From assembly GCA_002074035.1 (NCBI GenBank), contig CP012849.1:446172-510171 (forward strand): 64,000 nt of DNA, read 5' to 3'. Below the pieces are notes generated by a model, which saw nothing but the letters and a program-made list of their open reading frames with translations, was not told the origin of the DNA and ran no database searches. The translations under genes and the position numbers were made by a program. This stretch comes from Candidatus Riesia sp. GBBU (GTDB lineage: Bacteria > Pseudomonadota > Gammaproteobacteria > Enterobacterales > Enterobacteriaceae). Shown piece after piece: positions 8,632 through 18,315 of this stretch; position 1 is the stretch's first letter, and each line of letters starts with the position of its first letter.

Positions 8632-10632
8632 ATGATTCTAAATGAAAAAACTGATTTTTTAGTTGAAATTGGAACTGAAGAACTACCAGCTAAAGAATTA
8701 TACCGTTTGGCTAAATCTTTTCTAAAGATTTTTAAAAGAAAATTATTAATGTTTAAAGCTAGGTTTAAGAAAATAAAGTGGTATGCCTCATCAAGAAGAT
8801 TAGCATTAAAGGTAATTGAAATTTCAGATATAAAATATATAAGCTTAAGAGATCAAAAATTTCTTTCAGTTGAATTTAAAGATTTTATATGTTTTAGAAA
8901 TATACCAGATATTAAGAATAATACTCAGTTTTTAGAAAATCATTTAAGTAAAATTTTTGTTTTTTTGGTTCAAAGTTCTCTAAATGAGCTTTCTCCTGAT
9001 TTATTTATCATTTGGGGTAATAAGAAAAAAAAATTTATACGTCCTGTGCATAATGTTTTAATGCTTTTGGGAGATAAGTTAATAAACGGAGAAATATTTG
9101 GTATTAAAAGTAATAATTTAATTTCTGGAAATAGATTTTTAAAAAATAAAAAAATATTTGTTAAATCTGCTAAAGAATATTCAGAAATACTTTGTAGTAA
9201 AGGTAAAGTAATTGTAAATTTTAAAAAAAGAAAAAATATTATAGAAAAAAGATTAAAAGAAATTTGCAATAAATTAAATTTTACTATAAAAGCTTCAGAA
9301 ACTCTTATAAGAGAAATAGTATCTATTGTAGAATGGCCAGTTTTACTTCATGGAAAGTTTGATAAAATTTTTCTTACACTTCCAGTAGTTATTTTAGTTC
9401 ATATTATTCAAAATCAACAAAAATGTTTTTTGCTTTATGATAAAGATAAAAATATCACAGAAAATTTTGTATTTATTAGTAATATAGAAACAAAAAATGA
9501 GAGTGAAATAATAGCTGAAAATGAAAAGGCTATACATATAAAACTTTCTAATGCTTTTTTTTGTTTTAATTTGGATAGGAGAAACAAACTTGAACAAAAT
9601 TTTCTAAATTTTAGAAAAATAAAATTTTATAAAAATTTAGGTAGTTTTTTTGATAAAACTAAAAGAGTAAAAAATTTATCTGAATGGATAAGTAAAAAGT
9701 CTGATATCAACGCAAAAAATATTTCTAGAGTTTCTATGTTGTATAAATGTGATTTATTTACAAATTTAGTAAATGAGTTTCCTGAAATGAAAGGAACTGT
9801 TGGCATGCAATATGCAATAATGGATAAAGAAGATATGGATGTATCTATTGCTATTAGAGAACATTACTATCCAGTTTCTTTTAAAGATAAATTTCCATCA
9901 AGTAACTTGTCTTTAGTACTTTCTTTATCAGATAAATTAGATACTATAGTTGGATTTTTTTTAATAGGAGAAAATCCTAAGAAAAAAAGAGATCCATTTG
10001 CTTTACGTCGTTTATCAATTGGAATAATTCGTATTCTTATTGAAGAATGTGAAATAAGTCTGTCTGAATTATTAGATAAATCAATTTCTTTATACGACGA
10101 AAAAATTCGTATTATGAATATTAAACAATCATTGAAACTTTTTATTTTAGAAAGACTTAAATTTATATATTGTAAAAATGGATATGAGAAAAAAATTGTT
10201 GATTCTGTAATTTCAAAAGAAAAAAATTTTTTGTCTAGGATTGATAAGAAAATTAATGCTATTTCTTACTTTTTTGATTCTAACATTTTTATAAAATTGA
10301 TATCTTTATTCAAAAGAGTTAAAAATATTTTAGAAAAGTCCTGTTGTAATTATCAAGATTCTATTGACTTTAGCTTATTGAAATCAGATGAAGAAAAAAT
10401 CTTAGTGCATCAAATGAAAAAAGTAAAGAATGAAATTTCTAACTATTATAAAATTATGAAATATAAACAATGCTTAAAGTTGTTGTTTAATTTAATTGAC
10501 CCAACAGAGAATTTTTTTGAAAAAATTGTAATAGTACATCAAAATTTGGATATTAGAAGAAATCGTCTTGTATTGTTAAATAAATTGTTTATTTTATTAA
10601 ATTCAGTTGTAAATCTTTCGTTTTTCTTATGA
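8632..10632 (+). CDS. glyS: Glycyl-tRNA synthetase beta subunit
   Basis: GlyS binds tRNA-Gly and completes the glycyl-tRNA synthetase. The 666-residue protein (689 in E. coli) opens with FLVEIGTEELPAK and contains the HD-like region around RDPFALRR near residue 445 and a C-terminal anticodon-binding helical part. Compared with E. coli, about 20 residues are missing near positions 75-110, in the lysine-rich N-terminal region. The gene follows glyQ by 10 bases and ends 6 bases from the convergent DedA-family gene. Confidence 0.95.
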   Translation: MILNEKTDFLVEIGTEELPAKELYRLAKSFLKIFKRKLLMFKARFKKIKWYASSRRLALKVIEISDIKYISLRDQKFLSVEFKDFICFRNIPDIKNNTQFLENHLSKIFVFLVQSSLNELSPDLFIIWGNKKKKFIRPVHNVLMLLGDKLINGEIFGIKSNNLISGNRFLKNKKIFVKSAKEYSEILCSKGKVIVNFKKRKNIIEKRLKEICNKLNFTIKASETLIREIVSIVEWPVLLHGKFDKIFLTLPVVILVHIIQNQQKCFLLYDKDKNITENFVFISNIETKNESEIIAENEKAIHIKLSNAFFCFNLDRRNKLEQNFLNFRKIKFYKNLGSFFDKTKRVKNLSEWISKKSDINAKNISRVSMLYKCDLFTNLVNEFPEMKGTVGMQYAIMDKEDMDVSIAIREHYYPVSFKDKFPSSNLSLVLSLSDKLDTIVGFFLIGENPKKKRDPFALRRLSIGIIRILIEECEISLSELLDKSISLYDEKIRIMNIKQSLKLFILERLKFIYCKNGYEKKIVDSVISKEKNFLSRIDKKINAISYFFDSNIFIKLISLFKRVKNILEKSCCNYQDSIDFSLLKSDEEKILVHQMKKVKNEISNYYKIMKYKQCLKLLFNLIDPTENFFEKIVIVHQNLDIRRNRLVLLNKLFILLNSVVNLSFFL

Positions 10633-10638
10633 AAAGTA

Positions 10639-11154
10639 TTATAATTTCAAAATTTTAATAAGTGAAAATTTAACAATTATTATATACATTATTGACCAAA
10701 TACAAGAAGAGAATAAATATGTTATGAAAAGTTTTTTCTTTAATGGAAATAAAGTTCCTGCAATTAGTGGTGTTATATATCTCAATATAGCTATGAATTT
10801 AGAAATAAATAAAAATTTTATTTTGTTTTCTTTTAGTTTTTTAGTTATCTTTTTAATAGTTTTAATAGAAGTTTTTTTTTTCTTAAATAAAAGTTTGTTC
10901 ATCTTAATAAAGTTTTTTCCAAAAATGTGACAAATTATTGATCCAGTTGTTGAACCGAATGTTATAGAAATACAAATTAATGATATATTTAATTTTGATA
11001 TACTTGCTGAGATTCCAAATATTAATGTTATAGACGCTGGTGGAAGTAAAGATGATACTATTATGGTAGATTTAAGTAAAGAAAATAAAAATAGTATGAA
11101 GAACAAAAAAATTGGATTTAAATCATTATTTATTAATAGATTTAGGTATTTCAT
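10639..11154 (-). CDS. DedA/VTT-family membrane protein, divergent
   Basis: The 171-residue hydrophobic protein has the DedA (VTT) layout: a re-entrant segment with LLPPAS near residue 36, then FISKFIAILRYITPLIAG near residue 120 and a last helix. Its place beside rpoD resembles E. coli yqjA, but it is shorter than YqjA (220 aa). Acidic residues known to matter in YqjA (Glu39, Asp51) align with lysine and alanine. YqaA, a short family member, is the other candidate. The family moves lipid carriers or supports the proton gradient; function here is uncertain. The gene lies 72 bases after tRNA-Ile2 on the same strand. Confidence 0.7.
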   Translation of the reverse strand: MKYLNLLINNDLNPIFLFFILFLFSLLKSTIIVSSLLPPASITLIFGISASISKLNISLICISITFGSTTGSIICHIFGKNFIKMNKLLFKKKKTSIKTIKKITKKLKENKIKFLFISKFIAILRYITPLIAGTLFPLKKKLFITYLFSSCIWSIMYIIIVKFSLIKILKL

Positions 11155-11226
11155 ATATTTTTAAAAAATTCTTTTCACACTTTTTATAAAACTTTAAAAA
11201 TTAAAATCTGTTATTTCATCATATAA

Positions 11227-11299
11227 TGACCCCTGTTGGATTCGAACCAACGACCAAGCGATTATGAGTCGCCTGCTCTAACCTCTGAGCTAAGGGGCC
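11227..11299 (-). tRNA. ileX: tRNA-Ile2 (CAT anticodon, lysidine type)
   Basis: A 73-base cloverleaf begins GGCCCCT and ends AGGGGTC plus discriminator A. The anticodon loop reads CTCATAA. The body is nearly the same as E. coli ileX, which decodes AUA after TilS converts C34 to lysidine, and as in E. coli it follows rpoD. CCA is not encoded, so maturation needs Cca. Confidence 0.95.
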
Positions 11300-11332
11300 A
11301 TAAAAAATTTAATTAAAACAAGATTTCACTAT

Positions 11333-13156
11333 TTAATCTTCAAGAAAACTTCTAAGTATTTCTGATCTACTAGGATGACGAAGTTTTCTTAAAGCTTTTG
11401 CTTCTATTTGTCTTATTCTTTCTCTTGTTACGTCAAATTGTTTTCCAACTTCTTCTAATGTATGATCTGTGTTCATGTCAATTCCAAATCTCATTCTTAG
11501 AACTTTAGCCTCTCTTGTTGTTAATGCTGAAAGTACGGAGTTTGTTGCAGCTCTAAGATTTTCTGTAGTAGCAGAATCTATAGGAAGTTCTAGATTTACA
11601 TCTTCTATGAAATCTCCCAAATGTGAATCTTCATCATCTCCTACAGGGGTTTCCATTGAAATTGGTTCTTTTGCAATTTTTAAAACTTTTCTTATTTTTT
11701 CTTCTGGTATTAACATTCTTTCTGACAACTCTTCTGGAGATGGTTCTCTGCCTGTTTCTTGAAGAATTTGTCTAGAAATATGATTAAGTTTGTTAATTGT
11801 TTCTATCATATGAACTGGTATTCTAATAGTTCTTGCTTGATCTGCAATTGATCTTGTAATTGCCTGACGAATCCACCAAGTTGCGTAAGTAGAAAATTTA
11901 TATCCTCTTCTATATTCGAATTTATCTACAGCTTTCATTAAACCTATATTACCTTCTTGTATTAAATCTAAGAATTGAAGACCTCTGTTAGTGTATTTTT
12001 TAGCAATTGATATAACTAATCTTAAATTGGCTTCCACCATTTCTTTTTTGGCTAATTTTGCTTTTGTTTCTCCAATAGAGATTCTTCTATTAATATTTTT
12101 TATACTTACAATAGTTAAATATGTTTCTTTTTCTATATTTTTTAATTTTTTTAGAGATTTTTCTATTTCTTTTTCTTCTTTTAAAATCTTATTTTTTCTA
12201 ATTATTTTTTTTACATATTTTTCTATTTCTTTTCCATTTTTTTTCTTTAAAAGATACTGAATGATATTTTTTTTATCAACTCCATAACTTTTAGTAAGTA
12301 TATTTATGATAGTTTTTTCTTGTATTTTAATCATATTCATGGAACTTCTTATTTTTTTAACTAAAAAGTTAAATTTTTTTGGAGATAATCTAAAAGTTTT
12401 AAAAGTTCTCGATAATTTTTCTAATTCTGAATTAGATATTTTGTTATTATGGTTTTTTTTTCTTATACTTTTGTAAAAAATTTCATATTGTCTTTCTAAT
12501 TTTAGAAACTTTTTTTTAGCAATTTCTGGATCAATTTCGCTTTCTTCAGTTTCTTCTTCGTTTTGTTTCTCTTCTTGTATAATTTCTTCTAAAATTACAG
12601 AACTAGTTTTTTGATTTATTTTTTTTATAGTTTTTTCTTCTTTTTTAATATCAAAAAATCCAGTAATTATTTCAGATAATTTGATTTTTCCTTTTTTTAC
12701 TAATTTATATTGTTTTAATACATGTTTAATTGCTTTAGGATATTTAGATATCGAATCTTGCACTTGATTAATTCCGTCTTCAATTCTTTTTGCTATATCT
12801 ATTTCACCTTCTCTTGTTAATAATTCTACTGTTCCCATTTCTCTCATATACATTCTTACTGGATCTGTAGTTCTACCTACTTCGTTTTCAACAATAGATA
12901 GAACATGAGCAGCAGCTTCAGCGGCATCTTCTTCTGAATTGTTCATTGATTCAACAAAAATAAAATCTTCTGTATTTGGCGCTTCTTCCATGATTTGTAT
13001 TCCCATGTCACTGATCATTTGAAGAACATCCTCAATTTTATCTGAATCAATTATATCATTCGGAAGATGATCATTTATCTCAGAATAAGTTAAATAACCT
13101 TTTTCTTTTCCTTTTGTAACTAGTAGTTTTAGTTGAGATTTAGGTTTATTTTCCAT
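11333..13156 (-). CDS. rpoD: RNA polymerase sigma-70 (housekeeping)
   Basis: RpoD directs RNA polymerase to housekeeping promoters. The 607-residue protein (613 in E. coli) has region 1.1 at the start, [11 protein letters not shown] of region 1.2 near residue 97, a lysine-rich non-conserved part at about 150-370, and then a well conserved region 2 ([32 protein letters not shown]). Regions 3 and 4 follow, with a helix-turn-helix near [20 protein letters not shown]. It closes the rpsU-dnaG-rpoD operon, with 49 bases to dnaG. tRNA-Ile2 follows 33 bases downstream. Confidence 0.97.
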   Translation of the reverse strand: MENKPKSQLKLLVTKGKEKGYLTYSEINDHLPNDIIDSDKIEDVLQMISDMGIQIMEEAPNTEDFIFVESMNNSEEDAAEAAAHVLSIVENEVGRTTDPVRMYMREMGTVELLTREGEIDIAKRIEDGINQVQDSISKYPKAIKHVLKQYKLVKKGKIKLSEIITGFFDIKKEEKTIKKINQKTSSVILEEIIQEEKQNEEETEESEIDPEIAKKKFLKLERQYEIFYKSIRKKNHNNKISNSELEKLSRTFKTFRLSPKKFNFLVKKIRSSMNMIKIQEKTIINILTKSYGVDKKNIIQYLLKKKNGKEIEKYVKKIIRKNKILKEEKEIEKSLKKLKNIEKETYLTIVSIKNINRRISIGETKAKLAKKEMVEANLRLVISIAKKYTNRGLQFLDLIQEGNIGLMKAVDKFEYRRGYKFSTYATWWIRQAITRSIADQARTIRIPVHMIETINKLNHISRQILQETGREPSPEELSERMLIPEEKIRKVLKIAKEPISMETPVGDDEDSHLGDFIEDVNLELPIDSATTENLRAATNSVLSALTTREAKVLRMRFGIDMNTDHTLEEVGKQFDVTRERIRQIEAKALRKLRHPSRSEILRSFLED

Positions 13157-13205
13157 AAGTTAACTATTTGTTAATTCAAATATATCAAATATAATTTGAT
13201 TACTT

Positions 13206-14957
13206 CTACATTTTAGATGATTTAAGGTTATTATAAAGTATTTGATAAACTTCTTTTTTTTCTTCTATGTTTAATCCATAATTTCTTGACTTATACATTA
13301 AATAATTAAATCTTTTTTCTATTTCATTTGATAGAAAATGTTTTAGTATATCTAAAAAGATTTTTTTAGATGTGCCTTCTTCTATCCCTATATCGTTCCA
13401 AACTATGAATTTTTCAAGTTTTATAATAAATTTATTATTTCTATAATATTCTAGCAAATGACTAGTGTTTATTTTTTGATTTGATAAACATAAGTCTACT
13501 ATTTCATAGAATAATTTAGAATATTTTGTGTCGTAAAAAATAATTTTTTTTGAATTTGGAACTAATTTCGAAAAACTTGGATTCAGTATTAAAATAGAAA
13601 TGAGAGTTTTAATATTTGCATTATTAATTTTTTTTTTAGATTGTGTGCTTATAAATTTATATGTTTTTATGTTCTTATTTAAGAATAAGTATGAAATTTT
13701 TGGAATACCTATTAGATTTCCTAGCTTGTTAATCATTGAAATTTTTAGAATTCTGTCTGGTATTCTTCTGATCATGGAAATAGATAGGCTAAAAAATTCT
13801 GTTTTCCATTCTTCATTATTTTTTTTAGTTTTTTCAAGAAAAATTTTGAAAAAAAATTTTGATAACGGATATGCATATTTTATTCTTTCCTCAAAATTTT
13901 TTTTTCCTTCCATTCTAATTAATGAATCTGGATCATGTCCATTTGGTAAAAACATAAATTTTACACATCTTTTTTCGGTCAAAAATGGAATTATCTTATT
14001 CAAAGATCTTTTTCCAGCTTCATATCCTGCTTTGTCACCATCATAACAAAAAACAATTGTGTTTGTTAAAGAAAATAATGTTTTTATTTGTTCGACACTT
14101 ATGTTCGTGCCTAAGATTGCTACGGAATAATCTATATTAGACTTTGATAAAGATATTACATCAATATATCCTTCAACTATTAGTAGTTTTTTAACTGTAA
14201 TCTTTTTCTTCTTTATTTCATATATTCCGTATAGTTGTTCTCTTTTATTAAAGATTCTACTTTCTGAAGAGTGCAGGTATTTTGGTGTGTTCGAACTTAT
14301 TACTCTTCCACCAAAAGCTACAAGATTTCCTATCTTGTCTCTAATTGGAAATATAATTCTAGATCTAAAAAAATCATAATATCCTCCATATTTATTTTTT
14401 ATAATTAATCCTAAATCTATTAGATATTTTGTGTATTTTTTATTATTGAAATTTTTGGCTAAGTTATTCCATCCTGACGGAGAGAATCCTATAGAAAAAT
14501 TGCAAATTGATTTTTTATCTATTCCTAATTTATTTAAATATTCTCTAGCTTTTTCTGATCTTTCTAATTGTTTTGCATAAAATGAATTAACTTCGTTCAT
14601 TATTTTATAAAGTTTTTCTTCGTAAATATTTTTTTGTTTTTTTATTTCATTATTTTTTTCAAAAATTACTTCCATGTTTTGAAAAACTGAAAGTTCTTTG
14701 ACAGCCTCTATGAAGTTAAGTTTTTCATAGTTCATGATAAAATCAATTACATTTCCATGAGCACAACATCCAAAACAGTGGTAAAATTGTTTTTCTTCAT
14801 TAACAAAGAATGAAGGAACTTTTTCATGATGAAATGGACAAACTGATTTATAATTTTTACCAGACTTTTTTAACGAAATTTTATTTTTTATAATATCTAT
14901 TATGTTTGTCTTAGTTAAGATCTCATCTATAAATAGTTTTGAAATTTTCCAAATCAT
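13206..14957 (-). CDS. dnaG: DNA primase
   Basis: DnaG lays RNA primers at the replication fork. The 583-residue protein has the CHC2 zinc site at Cys40, His43, Cys61 and Cys64. The TOPRIM centre follows, with IVEGYIDVISL (acidic Glu near 265) and YDGDKAG (the DxD pair near 309-311). A degenerate C-terminal helicase-binding domain runs to the end. The length equals that of E. coli DnaG (581). It is the middle gene of the rpsU-dnaG-rpoD operon, 27 bases after rpsU. Confidence 0.96.
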   Translation of the reverse strand: MIWKISKLFIDEILTKTNIIDIIKNKISLKKSGKNYKSVCPFHHEKVPSFFVNEEKQFYHCFGCCAHGNVIDFIMNYEKLNFIEAVKELSVFQNMEVIFEKNNEIKKQKNIYEEKLYKIMNEVNSFYAKQLERSEKAREYLNKLGIDKKSICNFSIGFSPSGWNNLAKNFNNKKYTKYLIDLGLIIKNKYGGYYDFFRSRIIFPIRDKIGNLVAFGGRVISSNTPKYLHSSESRIFNKREQLYGIYEIKKKKITVKKLLIVEGYIDVISLSKSNIDYSVAILGTNISVEQIKTLFSLTNTIVFCYDGDKAGYEAGKRSLNKIIPFLTEKRCVKFMFLPNGHDPDSLIRMEGKKNFEERIKYAYPLSKFFFKIFLEKTKKNNEEWKTEFFSLSISMIRRIPDRILKISMINKLGNLIGIPKISYLFLNKNIKTYKFISTQSKKKINNANIKTLISILILNPSFSKLVPNSKKIIFYDTKYSKLFYEIVDLCLSNQKINTSHLLEYYRNNKFIIKLEKFIVWNDIGIEEGTSKKIFLDILKHFLSNEIEKRFNYLMYKSRNYGLNIEEKKEVYQILYNNLKSSKM

Positions 14958-14984
14958 TTTTATGAAAACTTATTTAGTTCTTTG

Positions 14985-15248
14985 TTATCTAAATTTTTTT
15001 TTCTTGAAGTTTAATGATATTGATCTGAAAGAACTATTGTAGTTCTTTATTCTACCATTTTCTCTAGCTATTTTTTTTGTATGTCTTTTAATAGAGGAAG
15101 CTTTTTCTCTTTTTCTAATAGTTGTTGGTTTCTCATAAAACTCTCTTCTTCTAATTTCAGACAATATTCCAGCTTTTTCACAAGCTCTCTTAAATCTTCT
15201 TAAAGCTACTTCAAACGGTTCGTTTTCTCTTATTTTTATTGTTGGCAT
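14985..15248 (-). CDS. rpsU: 30S ribosomal protein S21 with C-terminal extension
   Basis: S21 binds the 30S subunit near the anti-Shine-Dalgarno region and aids initiation. Residues 1-71 match E. coli S21 closely ([27 protein letters not shown]). The protein then continues for about 16 further residues ending in a lysine-rich tail, giving 87 instead of 71. AGGAG precedes the ATG by 9 bases. It is the first gene of the macromolecular synthesis operon and is divergent from tsaD, as in E. coli. Confidence 0.95.
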   Translation of the reverse strand: MPTIKIRENEPFEVALRRFKRACEKAGILSEIRRREFYEKPTTIRKREKASSIKRHTKKIARENGRIKNYNSSFRSISLNFKKKKFR

Positions 15249-15430
15249 CTAAGTATTCTCCTGTTTACGTAGTTTCGACATGTATAGATATTTCTAAATA
15301 AATTGTTTAGAATTATAATATCATTAGATTTGTCTATCTTAAGAGTATATTGTGTTTTTTTACGAAAAAAAAGAGAAAGTATTTTATATTTTATGAATCT
15401 TTTAGGTTGATTTTGTTTTTTGATTATTTT

Positions 15431-16432
15431 ATGAGAGTTTTAGGAATTGAAACATCTTGTGATGAAACTGGAGTTGCAATTTATGATGATGATGGATTAG
15501 TTCTAAATAATCTGTTTAGTCAAGCAAGTTTTCATAATATTTATGGAGGAGTTTATCCTGAAGTATCATCGAGATTGCATTTAGATAATATTATTCCATT
15601 AATTAAATCTACTATTGAAGAATCATGTTTAATTGGAAAAAAAAGAATTGATGCTATTGCTTACACTGCTGGACCTGGTTTGATTGGATCTTTGTTAGTT
15701 GGCGCGTCTGTTGGAAGGTCTCTTGCGTTTTCTCTAGGTATTCCAGTGATACCAATAAATCATATTGAGGGACATATTTTGTCTCCAATTTTAGATAACA
15801 AAAATTTAAGATTTCCTTTTTTATCTCTTTTGGTTTCAGGTGGGAATACTAAATTGATTTATGTAAAAAACTTTCATGAATATAAAGTATTGGGTAGATC
15901 TATAGATGATTCAGTAGGTGAGACTTTTGATAAGGTTTCAAAATTTTTAGGATTTGGTTACCCAGGAGGACCAATTATATCAAAGTTAGCTAAGAATGGC
16001 GATAAAAATAGATTTTATTTTCCTAGACCAATGAAAAAAAATGGATTAAATTTTAGTTTCTCTGGATTAAAAACTAGTGTCTTTAACACTATTAGAAGAA
16101 ATAAAATGAAAAAGCAAACAATTTCAGATATTGCAGCTTCTTTTGAAAATGCAGTTGCAGATGTTCTTGTATACAAGACGAAGATTGCAATGAATTTAAC
16201 AAAAGCAAACCGTTTAGTTCTTGTTGGAGGCGTTAGTGCAAATTCATACTTAAGATACGTTATGAGTTGCGAAATGAGAAAAATTGATAAAAAAGTGTTT
16301 TTTGTAAAGAAAGAATTTTGTACTGATAATGCTGCAATGATAGCTTTATCCGGATATTTATATCTCAAGAAATCTATCAAATTTAAACATGAAATGGTTG
16401 TAGATGCTAATTGGTCAATATCAGAAATATAG
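15431..16432 (+). CDS. tsaD: tRNA N6-threonylcarbamoyladenosine transferase
   Basis: TsaD transfers the threonylcarbamoyl group to A37 of ANN-decoding tRNAs, working with TsaB, TsaC and TsaE. The 333-residue protein begins MRVLGIETSCDETG, the family start, so ATG 15431 is chosen over the in-frame TTG at 15350. The ASKHA fold keeps the metal ligands in HIEGHI near residue 110 and the PGGP and GGVSANSYLR segments. The C-terminus is of usual length (337 in E. coli). It is divergent from rpsU and followed by folB after 38 bases. Confidence 0.95.
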   Translation: MRVLGIETSCDETGVAIYDDDGLVLNNLFSQASFHNIYGGVYPEVSSRLHLDNIIPLIKSTIEESCLIGKKRIDAIAYTAGPGLIGSLLVGASVGRSLAFSLGIPVIPINHIEGHILSPILDNKNLRFPFLSLLVSGGNTKLIYVKNFHEYKVLGRSIDDSVGETFDKVSKFLGFGYPGGPIISKLAKNGDKNRFYFPRPMKKNGLNFSFSGLKTSVFNTIRRNKMKKQTISDIAASFENAVADVLVYKTKIAMNLTKANRLVLVGGVSANSYLRYVMSCEMRKIDKKVFFVKKEFCTDNAAMIALSGYLYLKKSIKFKHEMVVDANWSISEI

Positions 16433-16470
16433 AATTTTATATTTTTATAAATTTATAATTTTATGTAAAA

Positions 16471-16830
16471 ATGTGCCTTTATACTATTTTAATTAAAAAA
16501 CTGTCTGTTTTTACAATTATCGGAGTTCATAAATGGGAAAGACAGGTAAAACAAAAAGTTTTGATAGATTTATTAATTAAATATAAACTTAGTTCTTCTA
16601 GAAAAAAATCAGAAAATAATTATTTGGATTATTATAAAATAAGTTCTTCTATTATAGAGGGAGTTGAAAATAAAGAGTTTCTGTTGTTAGAGGATCTTGT
16701 AAATAATATAATGAATATATTAATGGAAAGATTTGTTTTTTACAAAGTTAGAATAAGAGCATGTAAATTAAATGCTGTTTATAGAGCGAAAAAAGTTTGT
16801 GTTGTTCTAAGTAGAAAGATAGATTTTTAG
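16471..16830 (+). CDS. folB: Dihydroneopterin aldolase
   Basis: FolB cleaves dihydroneopterin to 6-hydroxymethyl-dihydropterin in folate synthesis. The 119-residue protein has the family start (LSVFTIIGVHKWER), the tyrosine in NYLDYYKI, the active-site glutamate region LLLEDLV near residue 74 and a lysine in RACKLNAVYRAKKV near residue 100. Its 3' end overlaps that of the convergent cca gene by 4 bases. With folE in the same arm it gives two steps of the pathway. Confidence 0.93.
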   Translation: MCLYTILIKKLSVFTIIGVHKWERQVKQKVLIDLLIKYKLSSSRKKSENNYLDYYKISSSIIEGVENKEFLLLEDLVNNIMNILMERFVFYKVRIRACKLNAVYRAKKVCVVLSRKIDF

Positions 16831-18062
16831 TCTGATATAACAATTATTTTTTGATTTTTTATCCATTCATTTAGTTTTTTTATTTTCTTAGATTTTATTC
16901 TTTCTTTGATTTTTTCACCAATTTTTTCTTCTTTTATAATTTTTCTTATGGAGACTTTTTTTAATTTCTCAAACGCTTTTACAAAAAATTCTCCTTGTGG
17001 ATAATAGTCGTTGTTTAACTTGTTAGTTATATCTGCTTTTGCAATTAAGGCAATTTTTTCTATTCTGTTTGGTTTTCTCCATCCATCTATCTTTTCAAAG
17101 ATATCTAGTATTTTCTTTGAGCTAAGATAGTGTATTTTATGAACTTTTTGATAATGTAATATTATTAATTTTATTTCTTTTTTTATTTTAATTGGAGTGC
17201 TAATTCTATTACATATATTTTCAATATTTTTGCATAAATCTTTCTTTTTATGTATCTCACATTGAACTTTTTTGCTTTTTATTTTTAATAAATCTATACA
17301 TAATGCAGAAATTTTAATTTCTATTTTGTTTGTTAATTTTGAAATTACTCTTAATGTAGATAAAACTCTAGAAATAGAACTATGATTAATTATTTTTTTA
17401 CTATCTTTAAAAGATAAATTAAAAATATGATCCATCTCTGGAAAAAATATTTCTAGAGTTTTGCATTCATATAAAACTTGAAAATATCGTTCTGGAGATG
17501 ATCCACAAAATGCTTTTTTTGTTTCTTCCCATATTCTTTCCTTACTAATTGAAGATATTTCGGATTTAATTGCCATCTTTTTCATCAAAGCCTTTGTTTC
17601 TCGTGCTATAACAAATTTCTTAAGAAAAAACTTGGAAAAAAATCTAGCTACTCTAAAAATCCTAAGAGGATCTTCAGTAAAAGAAGAGGAAATATGTCTT
17701 AGAATTCTGTTATGTATGTCTAAGACTCCATTAAATGGATCTATTATTTTTCCTCTTGCATCTGTAGCAATGGCATTAATAGTCAAATCTCTACGAGATA
17801 AGTCTTCTAATAACGTTACTTTTCTTGAAAAGAAACAATAAAATCCACTATGACCTTTTCCTTTTTTTTTTTCTATTCTAGCAAGAGCATATTCTTCTCT
17901 AGAATTTGGATTTAAAAAAACAGGGAACCCTTTTCCAACTTGTTTAAATCCAAGATTTAGTAAATCATTATCTGTGGCTCCTACTACTACCCAATCTTTA
18001 TCAGAAACAGGTTCTCCTAGTATTTTGTCTCTTACTGCCCCACCTACTAAGTAAACTCTCAT
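16827..18062 (-). CDS. cca: CCA-adding tRNA nucleotidyltransferase, HD motif lost
   Basis: Cca adds or repairs the 3' CCA of tRNAs. The 411-residue protein matches E. coli Cca (412) along its length. The nucleotidyltransferase centre is intact: GGAVRDKILG, then Asp21 and Asp23 in DKDW, and RRDLTINAIA near 90. In the C-terminal HD domain the E. coli His255-Asp256 pair reads Ile256-Asp257 (LCIDLLK), so the metal-dependent phosphohydrolase is probably dead. The tRNA genes in this window lack encoded CCA, which makes the transferase essential. It converges on folB with a 4-base overlap and is divergent from hldE. Confidence 0.95.
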   Translation of the reverse strand: MRVYLVGGAVRDKILGEPVSDKDWVVVGATDNDLLNLGFKQVGKGFPVFLNPNSREEYALARIEKKKGKGHSGFYCFFSRKVTLLEDLSRRDLTINAIATDARGKIIDPFNGVLDIHNRILRHISSSFTEDPLRIFRVARFFSKFFLKKFVIARETKALMKKMAIKSEISSISKERIWEETKKAFCGSSPERYFQVLYECKTLEIFFPEMDHIFNLSFKDSKKIINHSSISRVLSTLRVISKLTNKIEIKISALCIDLLKIKSKKVQCEIHKKKDLCKNIENICNRISTPIKIKKEIKLIILHYQKVHKIHYLSSKKILDIFEKIDGWRKPNRIEKIALIAKADITNKLNNDYYPQGEFFVKAFEKLKKVSIRKIIKEEKIGEKIKERIKSKKIKKLNEWIKNQKIIVISD

Positions 18063-18315
18063 GATTTTATTATAAATTAAATTACTTGAATAAATTTTAA
18101 AAGATTTTAAATCTTTAATTTTTCTTTTATCTGATATAGAATTCTACTAGTTCTTACTATATATATTTGATCACATCAAATTTATGTTAATTTTTATTTG
18201 ATCTATTTATGTAGCTTTTGATAATTGATAGAAGTTTTATTATATTTTGAATTTTCTAAAAATTGTTGAACTAAAAGTCAGTATACTTTTATTTTAAAAG
18301 CTTTAGGAGTGTTAG

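Noticed and set aside
13600-14046. A 148-codon open frame on the strand opposite dnaG
   Set aside because: It lies wholly inside the well conserved dnaG, has no ribosome site and resembles no family; low complexity from AT-rich codons explains it.
16015-16380. A 121-codon frame opposite tsaD
   Set aside because: It is antisense to conserved tsaD residues and has no independent support.
18165-18181. TTGAT-CAC-ATCAA dyad between cca and hldE, resembling an FNR box
   Set aside because: The spacer is 3 instead of 4 bases, and such AT dyads arise easily here; no FNR-type context.
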